Shown: positions 1 through 11,120 of the stretch, piece by piece
Position numbering within the stretch: position 1 is the first letter of the stretch
Layout of the letters: each line of letters opens with the position of its first letter
Assembly: GCA_949130495.1 (NCBI GenBank)
Contig: OX422211.1
Span: 450,041,219 to 450,105,218, forward strand
Source of the DNA: Sambucus nigra
Taxonomy: Eukaryota > Streptophyta > Magnoliopsida > Dipsacales > Adoxaceae
Length of the DNA: 64,000 bases
Direction: 5' to 3'
Translations under genes and position numbers: made by a program
The notes under the pieces: generated by a model
What the model was told of the DNA's origin: nothing
Database searches by the model: none
The model's input: the letters and a program-made list of their open reading frames with translations, nothing else

Positions 1-252
1 GGTAAAATTTTCTTTGGATTCAATTCTGATACTCCCTTAGAGAGGCCATGGCAGGGACTTCACATGTTCAACATGTCGCGGCCATAGTAGTATAACTTGG
101 TAAATTGCCAGCCTACCCCTTGTTATTATACCTGGTTTTCTTCTTTATATTTCTTGCACTACTCACTCCTACTAGTTTTGTTTCATAATATATATATATA
201 TATTAAAGATTAATAGACATAGATTGAAGGAGAATCCACTCAAAGTGCATAG

Positions 253-697
253 ATGAAAAATGAGATTGTTCAGTTGTACAACCACCTCAATCATCTGTAT
301 AATAGCCACGCCTCGCTCAAGACTCAGGTTAATTTTCTAACCCAAAAGGTACTTATGCTCGAGGCCGCGACACCAAAGGTTGATGTTCCAACTGTCACAG
401 TCGCAGAAGCCACAACCCCAGAGATTAAAGAGGTGTTGGAACTTTTCTCTTTGGGGCTTTGTAGCTTACACTCCATTGATTTACGAAATTGAAGAGGTGT
501 TGGAACTCATCAAAGAAGACAAATTGCTTTGATGGCCTGAGAAATTGAAGTCCCCTCCTCATGAGAGGGGCAGAGCTAAATATTGCACCTTCCACAAAGA
601 CCATGGACATAGCACTGACAAATCTTTTGCGCTGAAAGATGAGATCGAAAGACTTGCGAGGTAGGGAATACTGCAGCGGTTCCTGAAAGATGCATAA
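253..697 (+). pseudogene. Ty3/Gypsy gag fragment, decayed
   Basis: Translated from 491, the frame gives a C-terminal Gypsy gag segment: KYCTFHKDHGHSTDKSFALK, then DEIERLAR and GILQRFLKDA. This is the usual plant Gypsy pattern of a Cys/His-rich stretch followed by a helical 'LKDEIERL...G.L..F' segment. The final Cys expected near the Lys-Ser-Phe is a serine. Two in-frame stops interrupt it, one before WPEKLKSPP and one after ERLAR, and it ends at TAA 695-697. Upstream, 253-480 is open in another frame and encodes a Leu/Asn-rich, coiled-coil-like stretch that may be more gag. A 25-bp segment (GAGGTGTTGGAACT core) is duplicated at 421 and 484, which accounts for part of the frame break. No protease or polymerase follows. 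Gag identity is fairly sure; lineage is not. Confidence 0.7.
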
Positions 698-1117
698 GGG
701 ATGCAACCTTACCTGACAGGTTGCATGCCTCACATCTGTGTTAGTTTCTTCTCTATATTTCTGTTTTATCTTTGAAAAACTCTATATAAGAGTTTCCTTT
801 AGACTTTATATTTTGCTAACAAAGTCATAAATATATGCATACATGGATATATGAATGGGCTTATATTGCCATATCTCATTTCTTTTGTTTTCATTATCTG
901 ATTAACTCATAAAGGTTTTCATCTTAAGCAGATTTAAAAATCAAGACAACATATTATCTCAGGAGCAACTATCTTAATAGGCTCACAATGCCCCCAAAAC
1001 TCCTAAACATATGAAGATATATGATATTTAAAAATCGTGAAAATAACCAGAGTGCCCAGTAAGGTCAAGCTGTATAAAGGAAGAGATGTCTTCTTGTTCC
1101 CACAGACAGCACCAAAC
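698..1117. other. AT-rich stretch, no feature seen
   Basis: No coding frame, repeat or structural RNA is recognised between the gag fragment and the LTR-like block. Confidence 0.4.
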
Positions 1118-2118
1118 TGATGATGCTAAGATTTAGCAGCACCGGGTAAGTTATAAGAAGCTCATACAGTAGTAACCATGGCATCCATAGAGATGTATAA
1201 GTGTATAAGTATGTAGAAGGGGATGAGTATAAGAGGAAATAAGACAATGATGTATAGTGGTTCAGCCAATTTGGCCTACATCCACTGTGAGTGTGTGATC
1301 CACTAAGTATGGGCACTAATGGCCTTGGATACAATGCACATAAGCTCACTTTCTCTCTCTACTGTGTGTACAAGAAGAGTTTTAGCTAGGGTTACAATAA
1401 ATTGATCGATCCCCTATAGGGTTGTAGGTGACAAGTATATATAGGTCTTGGGGGGGTGTAGTGTACCCCCCAAGTATGCATGGTGCATGTGAATGATGAT
1501 CTAGCCAATCCCTTGTTGACACCTGTAGATGCCAAATGATGACATAATATTCCCTCACGTGAGGGTTTGATTTTGTTATAACGGTATCCCATGTGCCATG
1601 TGAGCTTCACGCGCACTGTTCCATGCGTCTCCCAAACCACGTGCTGTGATGATGTCACCCTCGGCCTATGAGCCGAGGTCGAGGGAAAAGTTCCTTCCGG
1701 TGGTGAGTCTGGCCTAATTCTAGCCTCGTACTGTCGTACCCTCGGAGGGTCATCCGGAGCCTGCCGTAGGGTCGACCCCCTGAGGGGTCGTTTGGAGCCT
1801 GCTGAATGGTCGGCCTCCTGAGGGGTTGTCCGGAGCCTGGTGAAGGGTCGGCCCCTAGAGGGGTCGTTCGGAGCCTGATGAAGGGTCGGCCCCCTGAGGG
1901 GTCATCCGGAACCCGATGAAGGGTCGGCCCCCTAAGGGGTCGTCCGGAGCCTGATGAAGGATCGGCCCCTCGACGGGTCATCCGGAGCCTGATGAAGGGT
2001 CGGCCCCTTGAGGGGTCGTCCGGAGCCTAATGAAGGGTTGGCCTCCTGCGGGGTCGTCCGGAGCTTGATGAAGTGCAGGGCGCCCTCGGCATGGCCGAGG
2101 ATATATACGGGTATATCA
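1118..2118 (+). mobile_element. Decayed LTR, probably solo
   Basis: The stretch begins TGATGATGCTAAG and ends TATATCA, giving short inverted ends TGAT/ATCA. It carries a motif also present in other LTRs of this window: GTGGTTCAGCC, then GGCCTACATCCACTG, at 1257-1288. A TATA-like AAGTATATATAGG lies near 1431. Base composition changes sharply from AT-rich to GC-rich, and a 38-bp minisatellite fills the 3' third. The flanking 5-mers (CAAAC and AAACC) do not match exactly, so no clean target duplication is shown. No primer-binding site follows and no polypurine tract precedes, so a solo LTR is favoured. It could belong to the element that left the gag fragment upstream, but this is not demonstrated. 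Confidence 0.5.
1739..2073. repeat. 38-bp GC-rich minisatellite, about 9 units
   Basis: Direct tandem units follow GGGTCGGCCCCCTGAGGGG then TCGTCCGGAGCCTGATGAA. I count about eight clear units plus a diverged leading one. Each unit holds a short palindrome, CCCCCTGAGGGG. The array sits inside the LTR-like block and is open on the minus strand only because the unit lacks stop codons in some frames, so that frame is not taken as a gene. Confidence 0.9.
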
Positions 2119-2130
2119 AAACCCAATGTA

Positions 2131-2454
2131 CACTACAACAAAAAACAACATTTATGTCAGTTTAAAAATTGACATTATGTCATACAAATATAAATTGAAA
2201 TAAATGATATTTATTTATGTCAATTTGGATTTAAAGGTACATTTTTATTTAAATTTAAGTAAAATTGAGATAAAAAAAACAAACCATTTTTCTCATTTTT
2301 ATATATAAATGGCATAAATATAATGCTACTTATTTTAGTGTTTTAGTCAAAATCGAGATAAATGGAAAAAGGAGTGTTTTTTTTTTCACTCCCGTTACAA
2401 AATTTGTTCCTCAAAAATCTTTCTTGTCTCTCTTTTAGGGCTATCTCTTTATAC

Positions 2455-2521
<67 letters not shown>

Positions 2522-2645
2522 GTACAGGTCTCTTGCTCACCTCCTGCGTCGGCGAGGCTCCATCACCCATGTACAGAAAGCTCATGATTTGTTGATTCGA
2601 TTTGTGCATGTGCTTGTGTGTGTGCGATTTGTCTATATGCAATTT
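2131..2645 (+). mobile_element. CACTA (En/Spm) left end and subterminal region
   Basis: The sequence starts CACTACAACAAAAAACAACA, the form of CACTA terminal inverted repeats, preceded by GTA as a possible 3-bp target site. Subterminal copies of TTTATGTCAGTTT and AAATTGACAT follow, as CACTA ends usually carry. A CT microsatellite and a T/C-rich leader come next (2344-2520), resembling the 5' leader of a CACTA gene. A diverged second copy lies at 3421-4052. No matching right end (GTAGTG followed by GTA) was found downstream, so the element is truncated or interrupted. Terminal identity is fairly sure; extent is not. Confidence 0.65.
2457..2518. repeat. (CT)31 microsatellite
   Basis: An uninterrupted run of 31 CT dinucleotides inside the CACTA leader. 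Confidence 0.98.
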
Positions 2646-2905
2646 GTTCCTGATTTGTGTGTGTATATTTCTGTTTGAAAACCTTTTACTGCCTCACATT
2701 TCTGAGTTTATATATACGTGTTTGCCTTACTAGAGACCATCATAATTTCCTCACCAAAAAAATGGTGTAGTTTTCTCATACGATTTTATCTGAATAAAAT
2801 ATCATCACAACCATATACTTAGAGAGAGAGAAAAAAAAGATTTGAACAAAATCTAAATCAAATAGTTATATAGATTGATAGAGAAACACACCTTTGTAAT
2901 GGCCT

Positions 2906-2908
<3 letters not shown>

Positions 2909-2990
<82 letters not shown>
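2909..2990. repeat. (TA)n(TG)n compound microsatellite
   Basis: About 14 TA units run directly into about 27 TG units. Confidence 0.98.
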
Positions 2991-2992
<2 letters not shown>

Positions 2993-3420
2993 TGTGAAAG
3001 GATATTGCTTCGTTAGAAATCATTGGCTATAGATACAGATAGGGGTAACCACCCTTAGAAACATCCCATCTCTCTGTGTGAGCCTCATTTTACAGATTCA
3101 ACATTTTATTTTTCTTTATTTGGTATATATATATTTCCCTAATGGGCTTCCGGCCCATTCATACCAATTAATGGGTAAGTGGGTGTAACGAATTGGGTAT
3201 TTAGTAAATAGTATTGGTTGTGCCAAGCATTTTTCATGCCTTTATTTGTTTAGATTTATTACAACTGTTAACAATAGTACTCTTTAAAGAATTATATTTA
3301 TTATAAATTTAGTTTATATATTGTCGTTTTCTTGTGAAAATACATATATTATCGCATATAGTTGAATGTCATTAGTTTCCAGCGTAATTTTATTTGCTTT
3401 TCAGCTTATATCAAGCGTAT
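2991..3420. other. AT-rich stretch between the two CACTA copies
   Basis: No coding frame is seen. It probably belongs to the interrupted CACTA element or to an insertion between its two copies. Confidence 0.35.
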
Positions 3421-3736
3421 CATTTATGTCAGTTTAAAGATTGACGTTATGTCAGACAAATTTAAATTGGCATAAATAATATGCATTTATGTTAATTTGA
3501 CTTTGAGTAAAATTGAGATTAAAACAACCCGTGTATCTCATATTTATATATAAATGACATAAATATACCCTTTCTAATTTTAGACTTTAAGTAAAAACTA
3601 GCATAAATGGAAAAAAAGAAGCGGGGCTTGTTGTTTTCCACTCCCGCCCCAAATTTAGTTAGTCAAAATCTTTCCCCGCTAACATCTACATCTATCTCTC
3701 ATACACTGGCTCTCGTAGTCATTATCTCACTCGATC

Positions 3737-3781
<45 letters not shown>

Positions 3782-4052
3782 CTCTAGGGAGAGCACGTAG
3801 ATTTCTAGGATACCGATGAGGCTCTAGCACGGTGTAGGTAAAAAAGTTCACACTTTGTCTTAAATTTATATGGTTCCCGAATTGAGTTCTAATCTATGTT
3901 TTATTTGTTCTTGTTTTTGTTAATATTTTTGGATTTGAATCTATTTAGATATACGGATTGGCCAAATTTGTGTATATATATGGATTTGTAATTTTTTTTT
4001 TGTCTGGATTGTGATTTGTTGATTTGATTTGTGTATGTGTGTGTTTGTGTGT
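3421..4052 (+). mobile_element. Second, diverged copy of the CACTA subterminal and leader region
   Basis: It repeats the block at 2150-2625 in the same orientation: TTTATGTCAGTTTAAAGATT, the AAATGGAAAAA segment, a CACTCCCGCCCC-like segment, a CT microsatellite and finally GATTTGTTGATTTGATTTG. The terminal CACTACAA is missing; the copy starts at the CATTTATG motif. Spacing differs because of insertions in each copy. It may be an internal duplication of one element or the remains of two nested relatives. Confidence 0.6.
3742..3779. repeat. (TC)19 microsatellite
   Basis: The counterpart of the CT run at 2457-2518, in the second CACTA copy. Confidence 0.95.
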
Positions 4053-4222
4053 TGGAATAACTATTATTGATGCGGCTCGTGCCCTATGGCTAATGATGAA
4101 ACTCTGACCCAAGTGACCCTCTGTAATGGTCCTAGGACTTGTATACCTCTGTGTAATTGCATTCCTTCTCAATGCATGCACATACTCTTCTTAGAATGCA
4201 CATACTCTGCTTAATGTGCATT

Positions 4223-4301
4223 CTTCAGTATGAGTGGTCACACGCACATAATATATTAAATCTTCAGTATAAGTGGTCTCAGGCATATAATATATTGAAA
4301 A
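4223..4301. repeat. 39-bp tandem duplication
   Basis: Two adjacent units begin CTTCAGTATGAGTGGTC and CTTCAGTATAAGTGGTC, and both run into CATAATATATT. They differ at a few positions. Confidence 0.75.
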
Positions 4302-4361
4302 TTTTAATGTGCATTCTTAAGATCATATGAAGAAATAAACAAACATTTGTAACTAACATAT

Positions 4362-4950
4362 TGTTGATGTAAAAAATTAGATTATATCTAATTATTTAAT
4401 CACAGATAAAATAAAGTGAGACAAAGAAATTTTAAAGTGGTTCAGCCTTATAAGAATGGCCTACGTCCACTGTTTTTGTTACTGCTGACTGTTTGGGAAT
4501 TCTCGATTACAAGTTTTATCCAGAAATTACGGTCCCCTTACAATGAGGATAATACAAAGTATTTATAGCCCTAAGGCTGTAATGTGAAAGGGTAATACAT
4601 TCAATGCCCCTTAAGCGTATACATTTGTATGATAATAATAAGCATTTAATGCGCAGTCAATCTGTTGGTTATCCTGCTATTAATGCTTTGTTCGAGGTGC
4701 AGCTCGGACCGCCTAAGCTGCTCGAACCGCCTAAGTTTCTCGGTACTCAAAAGTTCCTTGGTACTCAAAAGTTCCTCGTAAAGATCTTGTTGGTCGGAGC
4801 GTCTGAGTTGATCGGGAAAGCAGAGTTCCTCGTTGCAGTATGGTTCCTCGGAGTCAAGGTGTTATTCAGAAGTGTTTGTTTTTGCCACGCAGATTGCCAC
4901 GTGTCTTCACTCAATTGAGCCATGTCAGCAGACTAAATTTGGTATCAACA
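4362..4950. mobile_element. Solo LTR with 5-bp target duplication CATAT
   Basis: The 589-bp element begins TGTTGATG and ends TATCAACA, so the termini are inverted repeats (TGTTGAT/ATCAACA) with TG and CA ends. CATAT lies directly before it (4357-4361) and directly after it (4951-4955). Inside are the motif TGGTTCAGCC...GGCCTACGTCCACTG (4437-4472) and a TATA-like GTATTTATAGCC near 4560. There is no internal domain, so this is a solo LTR left by recombination between two LTRs. An open frame at 4604-4918 lies wholly inside it and is not considered a gene. Superfamily (Copia or Gypsy) is not decided. Confidence 0.88.
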
Positions 4951-4955
4951 CATAT

Positions 4956-6581
4956 ATTAGAATGTCTCAACTTTATTTAGTTCAGACCTTCACATAGATG
5001 TGGAGCAAGTAGAATATATTAAGAAGGACTGCATATACCTATTCAGTAACGACTATTTATGGAGCTATGGGCATTTACTAATTTTGCTTTTTCGATGTAA
5101 TAGTGTGCATGGCCTTTATTGGGTTGATGTATGTATTTTACTTAATTGAATAGTGTTATCCGGTAAACATGTTTTAGGTTTAAAAATTGAGTTGATGTGC
5201 ATGTTAAGCAGGTGAATTCATCATTATTTTTAATAAAATGTCATGCTTGTGTGGAATTTCCTCATTGTTACAAAAAAACATTTGGTTGAATATAGTGGCT
5301 TAACTTCTCTTATTTTCAAAGTAGTTCATTGATGACTTTTTCGACTGACTATTGATGTCACACAGGTGCATATTATGACGTAAATGAACCATGCCGATCT
5401 ACAGTAGAGGTTCAGCTCACTACCACGCACCCGTCACCTCAGCCTTTGCGAGGGGGCATACTAGAGATGTTGCTGCTACATTTAGACCGTAAGGTATCTA
5501 CTACTTTTTATATTTATGTCGTCTCTTTACTTTTAATATTGGAGAATTTTATTTTAGTTTGAAATATAGGTTTATTTTACAAGCTAATTGTACTTTTGTT
5601 TAGAGAGTGTATTGACATGTTTTAAAAAGAATAACAATATTTTATTTTGATTCATATGTTGATAAGTTGTGTTCACGTTACAAAGAGCATGTGGCATAAC
5701 TAATGTGATCATATGAACTTTAAATAATAGATATCAAATTGAACTTCAAATGCAAATGTGCTAAAAAATTGATCTTGAGGTGGTTTCTTAGCAATCTAGT
5801 TTACATCTTTAAGCTCAATGTTCAATCAATCTTATATGCCTTGATGTTATGTTTGAGTGAAAAACGTGTTGTACATCACTTAGTGCCAAGCCTGAGTTTT
5901 ATGTAATACTAAATTCTAAGGAAAAATTTTGGATTAAATAATTTCAAACTGAATACAGTTAAATTTAAGAGGGAGATGAATACCTTAAAGCAGGGGAGTT
6001 TGTAGTAAAACCGGAGGAGATGAAACTCCAGTTCAAATTCCTCTAGAACCACCATCCAACCAAGAAGCCCAAAATGTGATCAATGGTGAGAATGATAAAA
6101 ATCAGCAGATAATTAACATACCTGTAACATATAACAAATTAGATGAAAAAGTCAAATCTAACACCAATAATACCCTGTTTCTCCATATCTTTCATATCAT
6201 TTAGTAAGAAACAAATGGAGTAAGACATATTTGATCCTAATTACATATTATCATCCCATACCATTCAGCCAACAACAAGTGGAATAAACCATATTTCATT
6301 TAGATATAAAGAGAATATTTCTCCGAAGAAGCCTACAACTCTAGCTAAAGTATAAAATATGCCTGAATTAAGTGGAACACTAGGAAGTGAGTCAGATAGT
6401 GTAAATAAAAAGAAGTTATCACGTGAAAAGTTCTAGGAACTCAGTGCGCAAGACATCTTCATTGATCCCCCTTAGATTCAACCTAGAATGTTGGCTGCTA
6501 GATGCACCTCGGCATCATACACTGATGTCGTGATCACGTTCTATATTTTCATAGAAAGGAGCGGAAACATTGGAATTGCAT
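4956..6581. other. AT-rich stretch without a recognised gene
   Basis: Around 6000-6480 a plus-strand stretch reads like eroded coding sequence (for example GDETPVQIPLEPPSNQEAQN) and could be a polyprotein linker. No domain could be placed. Nothing else is seen. Confidence 0.3.
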
Positions 6582-7292
6582 AATGGTGCCATTAAAATAG
6601 TTCAAGATCTTTATGATGTTGTGCATCATGATGTCCTTTATATCAACATGAGGCAAGCCAATGGATTATCATTTTCTTATCCTCATTTCTTCATATTCTC
6701 CATTTATGCATAATAGTTCATGTTTGGTTTGTTGCAGGGATGACTATGGGAGATGGAATATGTTATTTAAAGCAAGGAGTGACGGTCGTCTATTTTCAAA
6801 GTTAAACTGGCTTAATGATGATGAGTTTGTATGCTTGTTTAGATAAAAATTGTGTTTGTAATTATCCAATTTAAGTTCTTTGTAAGAATTATATACTTAA
6901 ATAAAAGATAAGATAACCCCTTCATGTATGTAGTTGTCTCAAGTCAGAAGATTGTATTCACTTTTAACTCTTAAAGGCTCGACTGTAAATATCCCTCGGA
7001 ATCTTGAGGCTAGGCGTAGGTTGGAGTTCTTCACAAATTCCATTTTCATGGGGGTGCCAATAGCTAAGCCAGTCCGTGAGATGTTGTCCTTCTAGTATCA
7101 CTTCCTCATACATCATATTGCCTTCTAGTGGCTGTCTACTAATCTGTTTCCCGCTTATTTTATCTTATTATTTGTGTTTGTTTTTATACAGTGTGTTCAC
7201 TCCATTATTCTGAGGTTGTGTTATATAGTATGCCTGAACTCCTCAAGAAAAATGAAGATGGAATATCAACTTTGTTTTACCTATAGAATATA
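6582..7292 (+). pseudogene. Callose synthase (glucan synthase-like) pseudogene, four exon remnants
   Basis: Callose synthases are large plasma-membrane enzymes that make 1,3-beta-glucan from UDP-glucose. Four consecutive exon pieces are recognisable. Exon 6582-6652 gives IVQDLYDVVHHDVLYINMR. Exon 6738-6828 gives RWNMLFKARSDGRLFSKLNW. A piece from about 6943 gives LYSLLTLKGSTVNIPRNLEA then RRRLEFFTNSIFMGVPIAKP and VREMLSF. A piece from about 7192 gives VLYSMPELLKKNEDGISTLF. Order, spacing and exon borders (TTGCAG before 6738) match the segment leading into the glucan synthase domain (PF02364), most like the GSL8/GSL10 clade. It is dead: a stop follows MLSF, about 2 bp are lost in the TPYYSE motif, and a stop replaces Gln after LFYL. 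The donor after exon one is GC instead of GT. The rest of the roughly 1,900-residue protein is absent. Confidence 0.85.
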
Positions 7293-8466
7293 TATTTAGG
7301 ATTTCTATTATTTACATATAAGTTGACAGGTAGATGTAAGATACACATGAGTTTGGACAGCATACTATGATTCTTTATAATATGCATCACAAATGGACCT
7401 GAAAGTACAAATAATTTTGAAAGTAAAATATTCTTACCAAATTAGTGATACTACATAGTTATAGAGTAACAAACCACTCACCAAGTTTAGTGCAGGACTA
7501 CTGTTGTAGCTACCTGTTGCTGGTACTTGCTACCTATAAATCACAATCCTAGAAGTTGGATTATTACACAATAATTAAGGATACATAGAGACATAAAATG
7601 TCCCTAGTCGTCGATTCGATGGCAGTGCCACTTATATTAGGGCAACCCTACCTACAGACTCATTGGCGCAGCCCTGCCCCGCACTTGTTTGACAACCACT
7701 CTGTGCGATAATTCCAGTAATTGCATTTTTCTCCCCAGGTTTCACAACCACCAACGCTTCAACATTTTGTCACCCAGGTTTCACTTCACTTCAACTGTCA
7801 GATGGATGAGAAACGTTCGTACAAACTTCTAAAACAAATCGAATAAATCGTTCCTACAGAGATGAATCGGTACAATCATTTGTATAGTAAAAACATCTCA
7901 AGAAAATCATTTGTCCAATACAAACTTTGGAAATCGTTTGTACAAATCATTTGAAAAAGTAACAAATGTTTCTACAAACTTCTTAAATAATCCAACAAAT
8001 GTAAATTGGTAAAAACTTTTGAAATAAATCAAACGTTGGTACAACACACCTAGTTGCCATAAGAAATCGCAAATCAATACAAAGTAAAACACGATTGAAA
8101 TAAATAAAGGGAACACCTAGTTTGTAATTCCATTGTGAGAGGCGGCAGAAAAATATAAAGGACTCACTGAATAATAATTCCATTATGAGAACTATATGTG
8201 GCATTTTTATCCCCATCGAGCTACATATGAATTTTGATTGAAATAATAGGAATGACCAAGAGCTATGTAAAACAAAATATATTAAAGAAAACATCGTAAG
8301 CTAGTCAATAAAATATTTGTATATGAAATCAGAAGTTCAAATGGTGACTATATTCCTTTTTCAAAGTATGGAAGATCAGATCTTACTGAACATAATCACA
8401 CTTGTTGATATCGTCGCCTCCATTGAGAGAGATCAAAGATGACAACAAAAATCTCATCACTTCATA
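7293..8466. other. AT-rich stretch without a recognised gene
   Basis: Between 7800 and 8060 a loose motif resembling ATCRTTTGTAC recurs several times. Minus-strand open frames at 7907-8294 show no recognisable protein. Nothing else is seen. Confidence 0.35.
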
Positions 8467-8800
8467 TCACGATGATCCAAAAAATTGAAGTGTTGCATCA
8501 TAAAATGTTTCCAAAAATTTAATGAATGAGCGGGCGTGTTCCCAATCTTCAAAATATGGAGCACCTCTATCACTAGACAGGAAAAACTCACGAAAGTATT
8601 GTGAATTGTCTACCTCTAACCGTTTAAATGCTTTTGGAAATTTCCAACCGCCTCTAACATCAGGTAAATCGAATTCCATATCGTCGGAGCGTCTAAGAAA
8701 ACATGTTTTTTATGGTTTCCTTTCCCTTTCACAAAAATCCATTAACTTATCTAACCTCACTGGGGAAGCCCTAACATATCTCACCCCAAACCCTTCATAA
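8467..8800 (-). pseudogene. hAT-family transposase remnant (RICESLEEPER-like)
   Basis: Read on the minus strand, the sequence gives VRYVRASPVRLDKLMDFCER, then KFPKAFKRLEVDN and DWEHARSFIKFLETFYDATL. These match, in order, the ribonuclease-H-fold region of plant hAT transposases: an 'R.SP.R...F' helix, 'KF.KAF.RLE', and 'DWE.AR.FVKFL..FYD.TL'. The intervening 'RWNSTYLML' core is missing, apparently deleted at VRGGW. The reading frame changes between the first two blocks and a stop follows FFGSS. The C-terminal dimerisation domain is not seen and no terminal inverted repeats could be paired with it. It is a fragment of about 110 codons out of a roughly 700-residue protein. Confidence 0.7.
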
Positions 8801-10173
8801 CCTCGCTAAAATTTTTATAAAAACTATATTTTATCTCTTTTTATGCGAAATCATCATGTGTTTGTTATGTTTTGTGTTTGTATAGAAATTAAGTTGTAAT
8901 CTTTGAGTTGTATTGTTGCCTCAGTCATTTGTTCTTTTAGCATTTGAGTTATATTAGTATCTAACCATATATGCTCTCAACATATTTGCAATTTAGCAAT
9001 ATCACTATTTTTTATTAGAGTTTCTTCCTACTTATTATGATCATACGTATGTTTCAAAGTTCGAGGGTAAATTAATATATTCTACTTTTTTATTTAATAT
9101 ATTTTTCTCAATTTTCTCATAATGAACCTTATATATTTACTCTTTGTAAATGTGTTACAGTCTTTGTAACCAAACCCCATTATCAAACATCATTTCAAAC
9201 ATAAACAAGGGTGTTGTAATTCGGGATGGTTCTGAAGTGGACGTCATTCTTAGAGAGGTATTTAAACCAACTTAAATTGGAATCAATGTTGTTTCTATGC
9301 GAAACATAATGGATTATTGATTATTTTTGTTCTTTTTAATAAACAAGTTTTAGAACTTGCTTACTCTTATTCAAAATACAATTAAGTTTTCCCTTAATTT
9401 TAACATATTAATATAGATATATCCCTTATCTTCGAATACATCCTATCCATACCATAATATTAAACATTAAAGTTACTTTAGTAGTTTTATTTTGAGTTTA
9501 TATGACTTAATTTATGGGATTTGATATTAGAAAAGTACGATTTTTCATTTATTTGTGTATTATTTTCATACGGGGGGGCGGGGGGGGGGGGGGGGGGGGA
9601 TTTATTTTGTACACTACATGTTTACATGTTCGCTAAAAGGACTAATTAAGTTAAATATGTGATTTCCATAACTATGGAGCCTTTCGTGACCAAGGTTTGT
9701 CATTTATATGCTTCTTTATTCGTATGAAAAAAACAAATAATCTCAAAATGTTATAATTGTTTTTCTATCTAGATATGTGGGTTTATATAGGATTGTATGG
9801 AGATCTGATATTAAGAAGCTAAGCTTGTTTGCATATGACTTTCTTTTTCATTTATTTTTAAGTTGCTAATCCTTAGTTTAGAAATAAAAACTCTTATTTC
9901 TTTTATGTCTAATATGAAATTTGGATATATCATCAACTCCCCTCCCCGTACCTTATATATACTGTAAATATTTCCTTTTTGTCATGGCGATGTGGCGTTA
10001 TTCATGTTGCTCAAAAGAACTATCATTTGTACATGGTTCGTTGCATTATCTAATTTATGAAGCTTATATTTGTTATATGTTATTTATTTTACAGGTATGT
10101 ATTTCATATTTTACACGTACGGTAGAACCGTCCCTATTTGAAGTTCGGCTGATAGTGCTCTAAATAGAATTCT
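8801..10173. other. AT-rich stretch with a long G tract
   Basis: There is no recognisable coding sequence. The frame at 9921-10163 has no family resemblance I can name. Confidence 0.35.
9572..9599. repeat. Long G homopolymer tract
   Basis: Seven G, one C, then twenty G: a run able to form G-quadruplexes and prone to sequencing length error. Confidence 0.95.
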
Positions 10174-10292
10174 AGTACATATTATTTTTGTCCCTTTTTG
10201 GTAAATAATAGAACTTCGGTACATATTATTGGTGACCCTAATTGGTACATATTATTGGTGTCCCTGTTTGGTACATAGAACTTCGGTACACT
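10174..10292. repeat. Short tandem repeat, about 30-bp unit
   Basis: Three to four imperfect units share GGTACATATTATTGGTG followed by CCCT and TTTGG. Confidence 0.7.
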
Positions 10293-10913
10293 TTAATCAG
10301 TTGTAAATGTGTGAAGCAAAGTGAAAGGAATTGACTTTATTATTTTTTTGTGTTTTTCTTTTTTTGGTTCATAAATAAATAATATCCCGATTATTTTGCA
10401 ATATTCGATGGTGATTTGTCTTTGTTGTGCCTTAGTTTAATGATTCGTCTCTATAATATTCAATGGTCTTATCATGTGGATTCTAAAGTTTACTAGGTTT
10501 GTCTTTATTATTCTCTTTTAAAATCAGTGACGAGAAACTCGATTGAAAACATAGAATTTGAAAATTTCAACTACTTATTGGATGCCGATTCAACATCTTA
10601 CTCAACTATTTTTCATTTGTAAAATTGTTTTGTACTTTCCCCAAAACATAACATTTTTTTTCATATGCATGTTGTTTAACAAAAATATTTTTCCCATATT
10701 CACTGGGCATTAACTTTTGGCCCTTACTAACCACGTTTCATGCTGTGGAAATTGTGTCAAAATCCAATATTAACTTTACATTTACTTTTGGTAATAACCG
10801 CGTTGTAGGCATTGGTTTAATAGTTTTAGGATCGATGTATCCCCCACCTAATTTATGGCAAAAAATTGCCTCTACTTTTTAGGGCACCATAGAGGCATTG
10901 ATTATAATATCCC

Positions 10914-11120
10914 TATTATAACAACATTGTTATAACAATCGTGTTATAACTAGACTGTTTTAACAACACTGTTATAACAGTCATGTTATAACAGCCATGT
11001 TATAACAACTTTGTTATAGCAGTCATGTTATAAGAGTCGTGTTATAGCATCAATGTTATAATAGCCGTGTTATAACAGTCATGTTATAATAGACCCTTTA
11101 TAATAACCATGTTATAACAA
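10914..11120. repeat. Palindromic GTTATAAC tandem array
   Basis: The 8-bp palindrome GTTATAAC recurs about every 14-17 bp for about 200 bp, usually as TGTTATAACAGTCATG-like units. The array is flanked on both sides by the direct repeat ACCATAGAGGCATTG (10886-10900 and 11138-11152), suggesting that array and flank moved or expanded as one unit. No encoded product is apparent. Confidence 0.85.

Noticed and set aside
1655..2126. Minus-strand frames of 108 and 64 residues
   Set aside because: They translate the 38-bp minisatellite; its unit lacks stops by composition.
2343..2642. Open frames on both strands across the CT run
   Set aside because: They only translate the microsatellite (Arg-Glu or Leu-Ser repeats) and lie in a CACTA leader.
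4604..4918. 104-residue plus frame
   Set aside because: Lies entirely in the solo LTR and follows its short internal repeats (KFLGTQKFLGTQKFL).
10914..11120. CRISPR-like array
   Set aside because: Units are too short, the spacers are not unique, there are no cas genes, and the genome is a plant's.
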